64,000 nt of DNA from Thinopyrum elongatum. Taxonomy: Eukaryota; Streptophyta; Magnoliopsida; Poales; Poaceae. The translations under genes and the position numbers were made by a program. The notes below the pieces were generated by a model, which saw only the letters and a list, made by a program, of their open reading frames with translations, searched no databases and had not been told where the DNA came from. Of this stretch, positions 11,028 through 21,776 are shown in pieces; position 1 is the stretch's first letter, and every line of letters begins with the position of its first letter. The stretch lies in assembly GCA_011799875.1 (NCBI GenBank), contig CM022302.1, positions 97,419,494 through 97,483,493 of the forward strand, written 5' to 3'.

Positions 11028-13750
11028 GGCGGCGTAGCTGTAGATGGGGATGGGAATTGCTCAGCAACGAGAGGGGGATTTTTTGGCTTGAGACGGTGAA
11101 TGAGAGTGGTGGACGGATGGCGAGTATGGGTTGACATTTATGGCCGGTGGACTGGTCGCCGTTTGGATTGACAGCCCGCACGGCTCAGGCTGGCTCAGAT
11201 ACATTGCCGAGCCATCCCTCGTCAGTCTGTCCCGCAACGGCAGCGCGTCGCGCCGTCGCAATGAATGCGTCGCTGCAACGGTCACCAAAAAAGCATATAC
11301 GAGATGGAAATACAACGGGGCGCACGCATCCACATGTGAACCATCGGTCTGGATTTCAAGATCAGTTGAGCCCGGGCTCAGAAACAGATTTTCGCATGTC
11401 CTTTGCAAGAAAACTGTGATATTTCTTTAAGTTAGTACTAGACTATAAGTTGCAACATGGTTTGTGATTGTACCTATGACTTATGCATTTATGTGGGCGA
11501 ATCCTACCGTTCTTGTACGAACAATAAACTGTTTGTTGACCAAAGGTTAGAATCCGCCATCATTATACATTTTGGTTGTTATATATTTGGCGCCAAACAT
11601 GGTAGCCTCTTTGCTATTTATTTTTCCCATGTATCAGAAGGTATCTTGAGTGTTAAAATGCTTAGGTCAGAACATTCAAGATGTGATAGTCATAGGTAAT
11701 TTCTATATATTGTTTCCTGTCATCAATTGCATGTTTGTTTTTGTTGATACATGGTTAAAGATGTGATATCAGCTGATACATCCATCCATTGGGGAATTAT
11801 TTTGCTATCAATTGGGATGTTAGGTTTGTGCTCTTTTCATGATTTGTAAAATTCTCTGAACTGTTTGAACCATATAAAACCCGGGAAAATAATCATTCTT
11901 TCAGTTTTGTATTGTTTACTCACTCACTATTTGTTTTTACAGTTCAGTAGATAGTAGTAAACAAGTTACCTGGGTTTCTAACCCAGCTGGCATGGTGCTA
12001 CTTTATATAATGTTATACACTTATAAGGAAGGAGATTCTTCATACCCATTCAGTTCTCCCCACCCTTACATGTTCTAGTGTATATTTATAGAAGAAAAGA
12101 AAGAATGATAAATTTGATAACTTTCATTTTTTGTCCACAAACTGAGTGCAAATGATAAACATTGATTACTATTTATCGTCCATAATTTTGTTTCACACAC
12201 TGAAACATTTTTCTATTTCTTTCATAAAGGCAAGAGTTCTATCCATGCATTCAGACTGCATTTTTGTTGGATAAGAGACAAAGCGAGCACGGAGGCGTAC
12301 GTGGGTGGGATGACTGATGAGTTATGGTTGTGACATTGATGAACTTGATACGGGTGTGTTGTAGACCATAATCCAACCTACATTCCAGGATAGGATCACT
12401 TGCTACCAGTTGGCAGGATGGACTTCTATGATATAAGGACATTATGCAACATGTAAACGGGACTTCTCCATGGTTGTTGTCCATGCAAACAACTTACTTG
12501 AGGATCAGGTTCGCTTACCTAATAAAGTACAATGTCTAAAGGCATGTGTGTCATCACGGTGATCCTGTCTATACTCTCAACCTCGAGATGAAGGTGAATT
12601 CCAATAGGTTAAAGAACAAGGCAAAGCTCATTAACGAGCAGGCATCTGAGGGGAGGATGGTCATCAAGGATCATGACGTGATCAACGGGTCATCCCCATC
12701 GCACCAACCTTGTCTCGGTCGCCGTTACGGCGCCCTTGTACATCGCTCGCCTCCGTAATAATCGCTCCGCTCCTATGCTTCGTCCATGTTCGTCATGGGC
12801 AGCCGTGGTGGTTTGCGACTCTGCGAGAAGATGATAAGAGAGGGTCGGTGGCCTGGATGCTTTGTTGTTATCTTCGATGAGCCCAAGCGATTTATATCCT
12901 AGTACTAGCTGACAATGATTTTTCGTTGGCATGTTTGATGGAATGTCACTGTTTTTATCATGGTTTCCAACAATTGCAGATGCGACTCAAAGTCAAAGGG
13001 GATCCTGAAGCTCGTGAACTTGGATGGCCTGACAGTCTAACAATGTTGATGAGTTTGGAACTTTGGATCATCATTTATTCTAAGAGGTGTTGAATATGGT
13101 TGCCTCACTCCAGTTCATGAGGAAGTGAGTTCAATGCTTAACATCGTTGTTTCTTACAGTGTGAATTCTTATTTTTTTTTGTTATGTGAATTGGTGGCTG
13201 CTTATAGGAGGCTCAAGAGGGCCATGGCTCGAGTCCCTTGAGTTTCTGGATGTGGAGCACTGGGTCGCTCTCCTCCATGTCCAATGGCTGCTCCAGCTGA
13301 CAAGGGCATGAAGGAGACGAATGATCCTTCAGTCTAAGGTTGCGCTATGTTGATTCGGTGTGCTCTGGCTAACAAGGTCGGAGATGATGGAGAGGAATGG
13401 TCATGTAGGCAAAAGTTGTGCTTGTCGATTATGTGTTGTCCAGACCTTGTGCCGACAGTGAGAACTGCAACATCTTCTTGGTAGTCAGTAATGTTGCAAC
13501 CCAATCTTTTATGCAGCCTTGTGATTTCTGTGATGTGATGTGCTGCTACTTCACAAATTTGCAAAGGAATGAATTATATCGCTGATATTTATTTGTTACC
13601 ATCGGTTCCTTGTTGATTGTATGTCCTTCTGCTTAAACGCCAGCATGTTGTTTTTTGGGGCAGATAATAAAATTGCCAGATGACAACATGGCATTTGACA
13701 ATATTACAAAGTCTAAAGAAGTAGTTCTAGAAACTCGTACTTGTATTGTA
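11028..13750. other. Low-information region, no gene recognised
   Basis: Short open frames occur on both strands (for example 12546-12758 plus) but I recognise none. The stretch about 12580-13330 is less AT-rich and may hold decayed exons. The block lies between Helitron-like ends at about 10270 and 13776. Confidence 0.35.
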
Positions 13751-13776
13751 GCCCGTAGCAACGCAGGGGCGTCTAA
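13751..13776 (+). mobile_element. Decayed Helitron-like 3' terminus
   Basis: 'gcccgtagcaacgcaggggc' followed by GTCTAA resembles the grass Helitron terminal hairpin and CTRR end, with a one-base mismatch in the stem. The base after CTAA is C instead of the expected T, so this is a tentative call. Confidence 0.4.
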
Positions 13777-13948
13777 CTAAAAACACTTTGTTTTGGCACT
13801 TATTCTGTCGGACCTCCATGCACTTCGTGGATGAGGGCATGCTTTTGTGTAGGTGAGCTGAATTGATTCATTTGAATTTTGTTCAATGTCATGCCCTCAT
13901 GGGATTTAACAAAGAACACTTAACGGTTGCCACGGGCTTATTTTTGCA

Positions 13949-14191
13949 TTGTGGAGTGGTAGGCTGGCATTCACAGTTTATTTCCGCCTCACCTCCCACC
14001 ATCACTTCTCCCCGCTGGTTTTTCTCCTTCCCAGTAAAACCGAATCGATTCCCTCGACCCTATACCCATCCATAGATCGAAAGACCTTGTCATCCCTGCC
14101 CAAGAGGAACATCGAGCTGGACGAAGGCATTAACAAGGATAAGCTCAAGGAGTTCTGGATGGAGACGATTGGCCACATCTTTGACTCGTAG
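13949..14191 (+). other. Coding-like fragment, family unknown
   Basis: An open frame whose last 40 residues (ending near 14191 at TAG) are charged and regular, with segments such as LPKRNIELDEGINKDKLKEF, unlike the AT-rich surroundings. I do not recognise it. It may be an exon scrap carried between Helitron-like ends. Confidence 0.3.
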
Positions 14192-14514
14192 CTTTTTTTT
14201 GTTGGAAATCTTTAACTCCACATTGTTGGGCAAAGTTATGTTTGCATCACTGTTTTGGACTAAATCAATCGAACCTACTGAAAATAATTTGTTTGGGTGT
14301 GTGACATTAACGGGCGTGACAAGAACGATGATGATGGGATGCTCTCGGGAGATGAGGTCAAGGTGGATACGTCAATCATGCATAGATACATGTATGAATT
14401 GTACGTGTACAAACATACTGTGACAAGTATCTCATTCCAAGCTTTAGTTTTGGTAAGAGATTTTGTTGCTCGTAGCAATGCACAGGCATTTAATTAGGTG
14501 CAATCAAAATATAT

Positions 14515-14548
14515 AAAAGCCCATGGCAACGCACGGCGTTCTACTAGT
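14515..14548 (+). mobile_element. Helitron-like 3' terminus
   Basis: The sequence reads 'aaagcccatggcaacgcacggc', then GTTCTACTAG and T (CTAG at 14544-14547). It is the same terminal style as at 13751-13776, with another degraded copy at about 14469-14495. Repeated 3' ends in one orientation suggest nested or serial Helitron insertions. Confidence 0.5.
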
Positions 14549-15636
14549 TGTTTATGTGTGTGACATCGACATGTTGGACTCAAATATCTAAAGGGCAAGG
14601 AAAATTTGGAAGAAACAAAAATCAAGCTATCATATTCGAAATTGGGAAATAAAAACATGTGGACACATTTGATACTGTTACTTGATACCTTCTTTTAGTA
14701 ATCCGGTAACGGAACAGAAAGTACCCCACATCTATTTCCCCAAGAACTGATCCTAGGTAATCAAACCCACGAGAAGAAGGTTCCCTTAAAGCTATGGTCT
14801 CTACCAAAATTTTGCCAAAGAAACAATTCCAGCTTTTGACCGGATCAAATCAAGCTAATTGGAATAAAACACTTATAATAAAAAGAGGTACGGGTATGAG
14901 GTCTTAATGATTACAACCATGTATTTATGTTGGGACCAGATATGATCTTAATTTGTGCGCTGGAAGTCACCCACCGAGATGTGCTTATTACGAAACAGAG
15001 TGGAGGATGTGTCCAAAAAAACATCTTGACCGACACACGTCCTGCATCAAGAATCAATTGTCCTGCTGAAGGCCCTATCTGTCACGCGAAGTTGCCTCGA
15101 TAATTAAGATTAAAATAATTAGACAAAAGCTTTGGGCATTTAATGACTACACCTTATGAATCCCCAACGATTGTACCATACTAAACCCTTCTGTCACTGG
15201 TGTTCAAAATAACACTTCACGATCTCCCTGCCCTTAGCCTCTCCGTGCCTCGCTCACCATGATCCTGTGTACCTGCTGGGATGAAGAATGCGGATGAGAC
15301 GAGACATCTACAGAACAATTTTATTTCACACATACGGGACGTTAATTCAAAGCACTTCCATTGATCCCCACAACAAATACAAAGGATTTCAAGGCCTTTG
15401 CCTCAACTCATACCTTACCGAGCTACTCAGACATTCAGATCGGATCGCATGAAGAACACATTGAAGAACACATCATGAAGATTGATCGATTGATAATATA
15501 TTTTACAATGGATGTCGTGTGCGATGCACGATTATAAGTATGATCTAGAGAGGAAGCACTATGGCGGTGATGGTGGATATGGAGATGGAAATGACGGGGG
15601 CTAGGATTTGTGAAGAGATATGAAGATGACCCTGTT
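14549..15636. other. Spacer left of the gypsy element, no gene recognised
   Basis: No family recognised. The last 100 bp contain a short Gly/Asp/Tyr-rich open stretch. This DNA is the left half of the pre-insertion site and resumes at 28640. Confidence 0.4.
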
Positions 15637-15641
15637 CTGGC
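15637..15641 (+). repeat. Target site duplication CTGGC (left copy)
   Basis: CTGGC directly precedes the left LTR and is repeated exactly at 28635-28639 after the right LTR. It proves that the two LTRs belong to one undisturbed insertion. Confidence 0.95.
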
Positions 15642-16237
15642 TGTCGTGGTTCTAAGTCTGACAGTAGAATGGGGGGTAGGTATGAGGAGGCAAGATCCTA
15701 GCTACGGTGAGGTTGTGCACGCAAGATTTACGAGTTCAGGCCCTTCTCGAAGGAAGTAATAGCCCTACGTCTTGGTGCCCGGAGGCTCGGTCGATTGACT
15801 TATGCGTGAAAGTTACAGGGGGTGCGAACCCTTGTGCCTGAGGAGGGGGGTGGCTTATATAGAGTGCGCCAGGACCCCAACCGTCCCACGTTACAAGGGT
15901 TTCAATGTCTGTAAAGACAGGATGTTACTGATAACGCCAGCAATAAAGGCAAATAAATGATCATTAAGACTACGGAGTGAACGCCTAACCCTTGCCATCC
16001 TGAGTGACCTTAGATCTTCTGTCTTCCGAGTGGTTTCCGGTGTGGTCGAGTGAGTACACCCCGGTCGAATGGAATTGGGTTGTCCGAGTGAACTGTTGGT
16101 CGAGTGGGTTGCACCCTGTGGCGATTTCAGTCGGTAGATGGTGCCATCCTTTGAATGTCATTGGCCTTAGGGCAGTGTCCTCGGTAAGGGTGTCTAGGTC
16201 GGGCCTATTACCCTACCCTAGGTACATGTCTTCGTCA
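15642..16237 (-). repeat. Left (3') LTR of the gypsy element
   Basis: 596 bp, beginning TGTCGTGG and ending TTCGTCA on the plus strand, so TG...CA in either direction. It carries CTATATAAG on the minus strand at 15854-15862. It has the same length as the right LTR, without indels between them. Confidence 0.95.
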
Positions 16238-16262
16238 TTAGCCCCCGAATGGATCTGGGTTC
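16238..16262 (-). promoter_or_regulatory. Polypurine tract of the gypsy element
   Basis: Immediately inside the left LTR. On the minus strand it reads ...ATTCGGGGGCTAA before TGACGAAG, a purine-rich plus-strand primer typical of Ty3/gypsy elements. Confidence 0.75.
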
Positions 16263-16778
16263 GAGTGGAGAAGGGGATGAAGATGGTTCCGACCCGATTT
16301 ATATGCTTCAGAGGCATCCTAACCGGGCCGGTGATCTTTGTAAAAACATCAACTTCATTTTCAGTCGCCTGGGTCCATTCAGAGGTCGTCGAGTGATTTT
16401 TTCTGATAAGCTCCGAATGTTGATATGGTATAAGATCCTTGGCGCGATTGGTCACGCTGCCGCTTGCCGGATCTCACGGGATTCGAAATTTGGAGAAGCG
16501 CGCGGGACGGAGAGGACCGCAGTAGACGGAGCGGATTAGGCAGGGACGCCTCGATTCTCATGCCACCTTTTTCGCCACGTATCCAGCGCGCGACTGTTGC
16601 GGGATTTGACTGGATTGCCTGGGCCCACTAGTCAGCCACTCGGGAGCGGACTCATATAAGGCGTCGGGGTCGATGAGCCCGGTACTGTGCTCCCCATCTC
16701 CTTCCTCCTCTCCTGTTTCACCACCGCATTCGCCGCCACCTTCGACGCCGCCGCCCCGCCCGAGCGCAGCCTGCCGTG

Positions 16779-19700
16779 ATGGGGAAGGAGAAGACGACGG
16801 CCTTGGAGCGTGCGAAGAAAGCGACGGCAGTAGCGAAGGGCAAGAAGACGAGTCGGGGAGGCTCGTCGTCGAGATCCGGCCTGCCGCCCGGCTGGATCCA
16901 GGGCGATTGGATTCGCTCCATGATTCAGCAAGAAGACATGGAGGATCTGGTCGAGGGAGGCTTGATCGACCATGGGTCTTGGAGGCTGCCAGGTGACGAG
17001 ACCGAGCCGTAACCGCAGGAGGGTGAGTGCGTCCTCCTCGCGAGTCACGTCGACCGTGGTTTTTCTCTGCCCCCTCATCCTTTTTTCCGAGGTTTCCTGA
17101 ACTTTTTCGGGGCCCAACTTCATCACTTTTCTCCGAACACCATCACATACCTAGCTGCGTTTGTCTCCATGTGTGAGAATTTCTTGGGTTGTCGACCGCA
17201 TTGGGGTCTCTTCAAACACATCTTCACCTGCCGCTTACAGTCTGTGAAAAAGGCCAATCCGAGTGATGAGAGGACGCACGTGATTCAGATGTGCGGAGGT
17301 CTAGGGATCCAGATGAGAGGCAAAAGCACATTTCCACCTATGACTCTTCCCGATTCGGTCAGAGGGTGGCAGTCGACCTGGTTTTATTGTAAGGACAAAC
17401 CAACTCCTAGTCAGTCGACTGGCCTTCCTCCCTTTACCATGGGGCGAATTGAAAAGCCCTCTTCCTTGAAAGTGACTCCAGAAGAAAAGGTGGAGGTGAA
17501 CATGTTGGTCGACCGCGTAATCCAACTTGTCCACGATGGCGTGACCGGCATGGATTTGCTAGAGGTGTTCCTCACTGGCCGCATCCAGCCGCTCCAGGCC
17601 CGCGATCATCCTATGTGGATGTATTCGGGCGCCGATGATTCTGCTTGGATCCACCCAGAGGAAGTTGCCGAGGAGACGGTGGCGCGGTGGCTGCAAAGCA
17701 TTACCGGAAACAGAGACAACCCCAGGGGGTCTAGGAGAATTCTGCCACTCGGCGCTGATAACGAACTAGACAAGGTCAGACCTTCGATGTCGAGTGACTT
17801 TTACTCTAATTTGTAAACTGTCTTTGGAACCGACTGATGCTTTTTCGATTCTTTGCTTCGCAGATATATACTGAGATGTACTCGATGCCCAACGGGGAGC
17901 AGATCCAGGAAGGAGAAGAGAGCGGAGGCGACAGCGGCGACTGGAACTCCGATGGGGAGAGTGATGAAGAGCAGGAAAACTCGAGCAGTGAGGAGGAGGT
18001 CGATTCTCCACCTCGCACGGAAAAGCGTTTCAAGCACAAGCACGACCCAGCAAGTATCCGGGGCAAGGTGGTAGCACCGACTGGACAGACTTCGAAGCGC
18101 ACTTGGACATCTTCTCCGGTGCCGACTGAGAAGGCTCCGAAGCAGCTCAAGACCGCGCCGTCCAAGCCACGGAAGGCTTTGCCCAAGATCAAGGTTGACG
18201 TTCCCGTCGCCTCTGCGTAAGCGTTTCGTTTTCACCCTTTGTTTGAAGAATCTTATATCAGTTGCCGACCCATCCACTTGCTTGACCGAGTGAACCTTGA
18301 GATTTGCAGTGCTGCTACCTCCGGGACTTCTGCTTACCAAGATGATGGTGACGAGGAGATGGAGGACGCGGTCACCTCCAAAGCGAGTATGACCCCTGTT
18401 ATCTTCATCTTTTCTTTGCTAGCCAATTCTACAGTCGACTGAACTCTTGTGGTCGATTCTTTTGCAGCTCCGCGAGATGTTATTGAACTTCAAGACGATG
18501 ATGAAAATGAGCCACAAGAACTCGTGGGTAGGAGGAGCAGGGCCTCAGTCAAGAAGGTGCCAGCTAGCAAGACGCCCCAGTCGACGCCGGCGACGGAACC
18601 AGCTATCCAGCAATCCGGGGACTTCAACCGTGCCTCCGTTACTTTTGCGATTCCCTTGTCGAGTGCTTGTCCTTCGTCGTCGACTGTGCGGGCCCTTCCT
18701 CCGTCTGTCCAACTTCATGCCTCAAGCTCTCAAGCTACTGCAACTGATACACCGACTGCACCTCCCACCGCCCATCAAGTCCCAGAAGACCAAGTGAGTG
18801 CTGCCAAGGAGGCTATACGCCAGGCTGGCGTTATGATGGAGCAGATGAAGGTGGTGCGCGAGGCCAGTCAAGCTGCCTATGATGCCAGCTCAGCACTTCA
18901 GGCCAATGTCCAGGTTAGCTTACTTCCGACTGAACTCCATCTTGACGCTTGTTCTGTTGGGATATGATATTTATGAACTGCTGTTTTATCCGCAAGACGT
19001 CCGTGGATGAGCGTTTTGGAACCTTAATTGCACACCCATTGTCAGTCTGTACACCCACTGGGTGTTTTAATTTCTGTTGAGTAGTTTTTCCACTTGAGTC
19101 GACTAGGTTGTGCTGATCGAATCTCTGAACCAGTGGGGGCACGCTGAGTGCACCCACTGGGTGTAGTCCCCGAGACCGCCGTCGAATGTTTGATTCGGCG
19201 GGGGTCTTTTAACAGATCTTTTCCACTCGGGCTGGGCAGATCATGCCGAGTGGAACCTTTACCAGTGGGGGCACGCTGAGTGCACCTACTGGGTGTAGTC
19301 CCCGAGACCGTAGTCGACTGCGGGCAGTCGGCTATGGTCTGAGTTTTTTTTTTGACTGGACGGACCAAGTCGAATGAAATAGTCGGACCAGTGGGGGCAC
19401 GCTGAGTGCACCCACTGGGTGTAGTCCCCGAGACTATTGGCGAATGTTTGATTCGGCAGTAGTCTTTGTGTCTGCCGACTGACTATCTTCTGAACACAGA
19501 AATCTTGTGATCTTGGAGCCCGGTTTGCCGACTTGGAGAAGAAGCAAACTCAGCTCAATCTTGACCTGGAATTGGCTCGAAACAACTTGCAGAAGGCTAA
19601 GGATGACGCTGCTGGTAAGGAAAGTTTGTCGACCGGTTCTCTTGCCACCTTTTCTCCTCCTTTTTCTGATTCGAATGTTATTCTTTCTAGAAACAATGAG

Positions 19701-20539
19701 ACAAGCTTTGGAGAAGAAGGACCTTGACCTTGCGGTTGCGAAGAAAACCGCCAAAGACAAACTGGCGCTTGCCGACCAAAAGATGGCTTCAGTCGGACAG
19801 CTGGAGGGAGAGAATGCCAAGCTGAAGGCTGCTCTTGACGAAGCCAACAAAGAAGTGACTCGTCTAAAGAAGGACAAGCGAACCCTGACCGACAAAGTAG
19901 AAGACATCACCCGCAGGAGGGACGAGCTGGAGAACTACCTGGGAGGACTCGCCAAAAAATTATTCCTCATGCTTGAAGGTACTTTTCTCTGTGCGATTGG
20001 TTTGCTTTCGTCGACTCATCATACCGCTGTCGACTCATTATTTCTCTGTGAGTGCAGAATTCTGTCAAGACTTCGAGGAAGAAACTGGGCGAGTCGAGAC
20101 GAACTTGGACCCTATCAACTCTCCTGTCAAAGATGAAGCAGCCATGAATGTGCTCCGACTGGAGTCTCGCCTCGCCAGTGCCTTGGAATATCTTGCTCGA
20201 CTCAAGGTTGCAGTTTCGCGGATCGACACAGCGCTCTGGCCAGGGGACACGCTCCGAAACGACCTCGAGTCTCTGATGACTCGACTTAACGAGATTCCTG
20301 GTCAAGTGCAGGAGTGGAAGAAGTCCGCTGCTCGATGCGGTGCTGACGTAGCTTTATCCCTGGTTCGCGTCCACTGCAGGGAAGCCAGAGAAGAGAAGCT
20401 AGCGGCAATCAAGGTCGCCAACACCAAGAAACTCGACTTCCAGTCTTTCATGGAGACCTTCATTGCTGCTGCTACTCGAATCGCAGATGGAATTGACCTG
20501 GACGAGTTTGTCGAGCCTGCCAGCCCCTCTGCGGAGTGA
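16779..20539 (+). CDS. Seven-exon antisense gene of the gypsy element (Transposase_28-like)
   Basis: This gene lies on the strand opposite gag-pol. Exons at 16779-17774, 17864-18216, 18310-18386, 18468-18913, 19500-19614, 19691-19978 and 20058-20539 all have GT-AG borders and matching phases, and sum to 2757 nt (918 codons plus stop). Exon 1 has a Lys/Ser-rich start, then the region around residues 95-200 resembling Pfam Transposase_28 ('putative gypsy type transposon'; LAAFVSMCENFLGC). Exon 2 is acidic and Glu/Ser-rich; exons 5-6 form a long Lys/Glu coiled coil; exon 7 is helical and ends in an acidic tail. One defect is visible: TAA at 17010-17012, explainable as CAA to TAA. Function is unknown; such antisense frames are recorded in Tat-lineage plant elements. 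All other exons are open, unlike gag-pol in the same element. Confidence 0.8.
19030..19440 (+). repeat. Three ~126-132-bp tandem units in intron 4 of the antisense gene
   Basis: Core CAGTGGGGGCACGCTGAGTG followed by CACCCACTGGGTGTAGTCCC occurs at 19131, 19263 and 19389, with a partial relative near 19050. Within each unit CCAGTGGG and CCCACTGG are inverted, so a transcript could fold. The spacing of 132 and 126 bp sets the unit length. Confidence 0.9.
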
Positions 20540-20542
20540 ATG

Positions 20543-20752
20543 AAACTTTTATGATCTGATTCAATTTGCCTCGGTATGCCGAGTGATTCTGTAACCGTAA
20601 AACTCCTTCGGGCCTGATGCCCGAGTACTTTGAGCTCCTTCGTCCAAACTTTTATGATCCGGTTCAATTTGCCTCGGTATGCCGAGTGATTTTGTAACCG
20701 TAAAACTTCCTCGGGCCTGATGCCCGAGTACTTTTAAGCTCCTTCGTCCGAA
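20543..20752 (+). repeat. Two ~103-bp tandem units just 3' of the antisense gene
   Basis: Each unit runs from AACTTTTATGATC to GAGCTCCTTCGTCC (second copy AAGCTCCTTCGTCC). Each holds two small palindromic pieces, CTCGGTATGCCGAG and CGGGCCTGATGCCCG. They begin four bases after the stop codon and so form the presumed 3' UTR. Confidence 0.9.
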
Positions 20753-20888
20753 CTTTATTTGCCCTTAAATATGATTGTTTTTATTTCTGAGTGGAACTTG
20801 TATCTTCACTCGGAACAGACGCAGTTCTGAGGATAGGATCGCGGACGACCTGCACCTCGTCGTCCTTGCAGATCAGGATGGAGCATGT

Positions 20889-21650
20889 TTTACACTTAGG
20901 CAAGTACAGGACTGCAGCTAAGCCTCCGAGTGAGAGGGTTGCTCATCACTCAGTAGGATTTTTTAAACTTAGGCGAGTACAGGACTGTAGCTAAGCCTCC
21001 GAGTGAGAGGGTTGCTCATCACTCGGTAGGATTTTCTTAAACTTAGGCGAGTACAGGACTGCACCCCCGATGAGAGGGTTGCTCATCACTCGGTAGGATT
21101 TTCTTTAAACTTAGGCGAGTACAGGACTGCAGCTAAGCCCGAGTGAGAGGGTTGCTCATCACTCGGTAGGATTTTTTTAAACTTAGGCGAGTACAGGACT
21201 GCAGCTAAGCCCCCGAGTGAGAGGGTTGCTCATCACTCGGTAGGATTTTCTTAAACTTAGGCGAGTACAGGACTGCAGCTAAGCTCCCGAGTGAGAGGGT
21301 TGCTCATCACTCGGTAGGATTTTCTTAAACTTAGGCGAGTACAGGACTGCACCTAAGCCCCCGAGTGAGAGGGTTGCTCATCACTCGGTAGGATTTTCTT
21401 AAACTTAGGCGAGTACAGGACTGCAGCTAAGCCCCGAGTGAGAGGGTTGCTCATCACTCGGTAGGATTTTCTTTAAACTTAGGCGAGTACAGGACTGCAG
21501 CTAAGCCCCCGAGTGAGAGGGTTGCTCATCACTCGGTAGGATTTTCTTTAAACTTAGGCGAGTACAGGACTGCAGCTAAGCCCCCGAGTGAGAGGGTTGC
21601 TCGTCACTCGGTAGGATTTTTTTAAACTTAGGCGAATCGGATTCGCGGCT
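20889..21650 (+). repeat. Tandem array of 11 units, about 73 bp each
   Basis: CTTAGGCGAGTACAGGACTG recurs about every 73 bp (starts near 20896, 20969, 21040, 21109, 21182, 21256, 21329, 21404, 21478, 21552 and, degenerate, 21628). Each unit has GAGTGA...TCACTC around GAGGGTTGC, a possible stem. The array lies between the 3' ends of the antisense gene and of pol, so both transcripts would converge on it. Confidence 0.95.
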
Positions 21651-21776
21651 AAGCCACCCACTGGGGGATTTTGGACACATGTATTAGTAACAACAATCAT
21701 TTAGGAGACTGTAAAACCATGTCTTCGATAAACGAACTGAAAGGTACTCTTTATTACATCTCATCAGTCTGAACAC

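Noticed and set aside
20889..21650. Regular 73-bp repeats resembling a CRISPR array
   Set aside because: Whole units repeat with no unique spacers, and the context is a plant retrotransposon.
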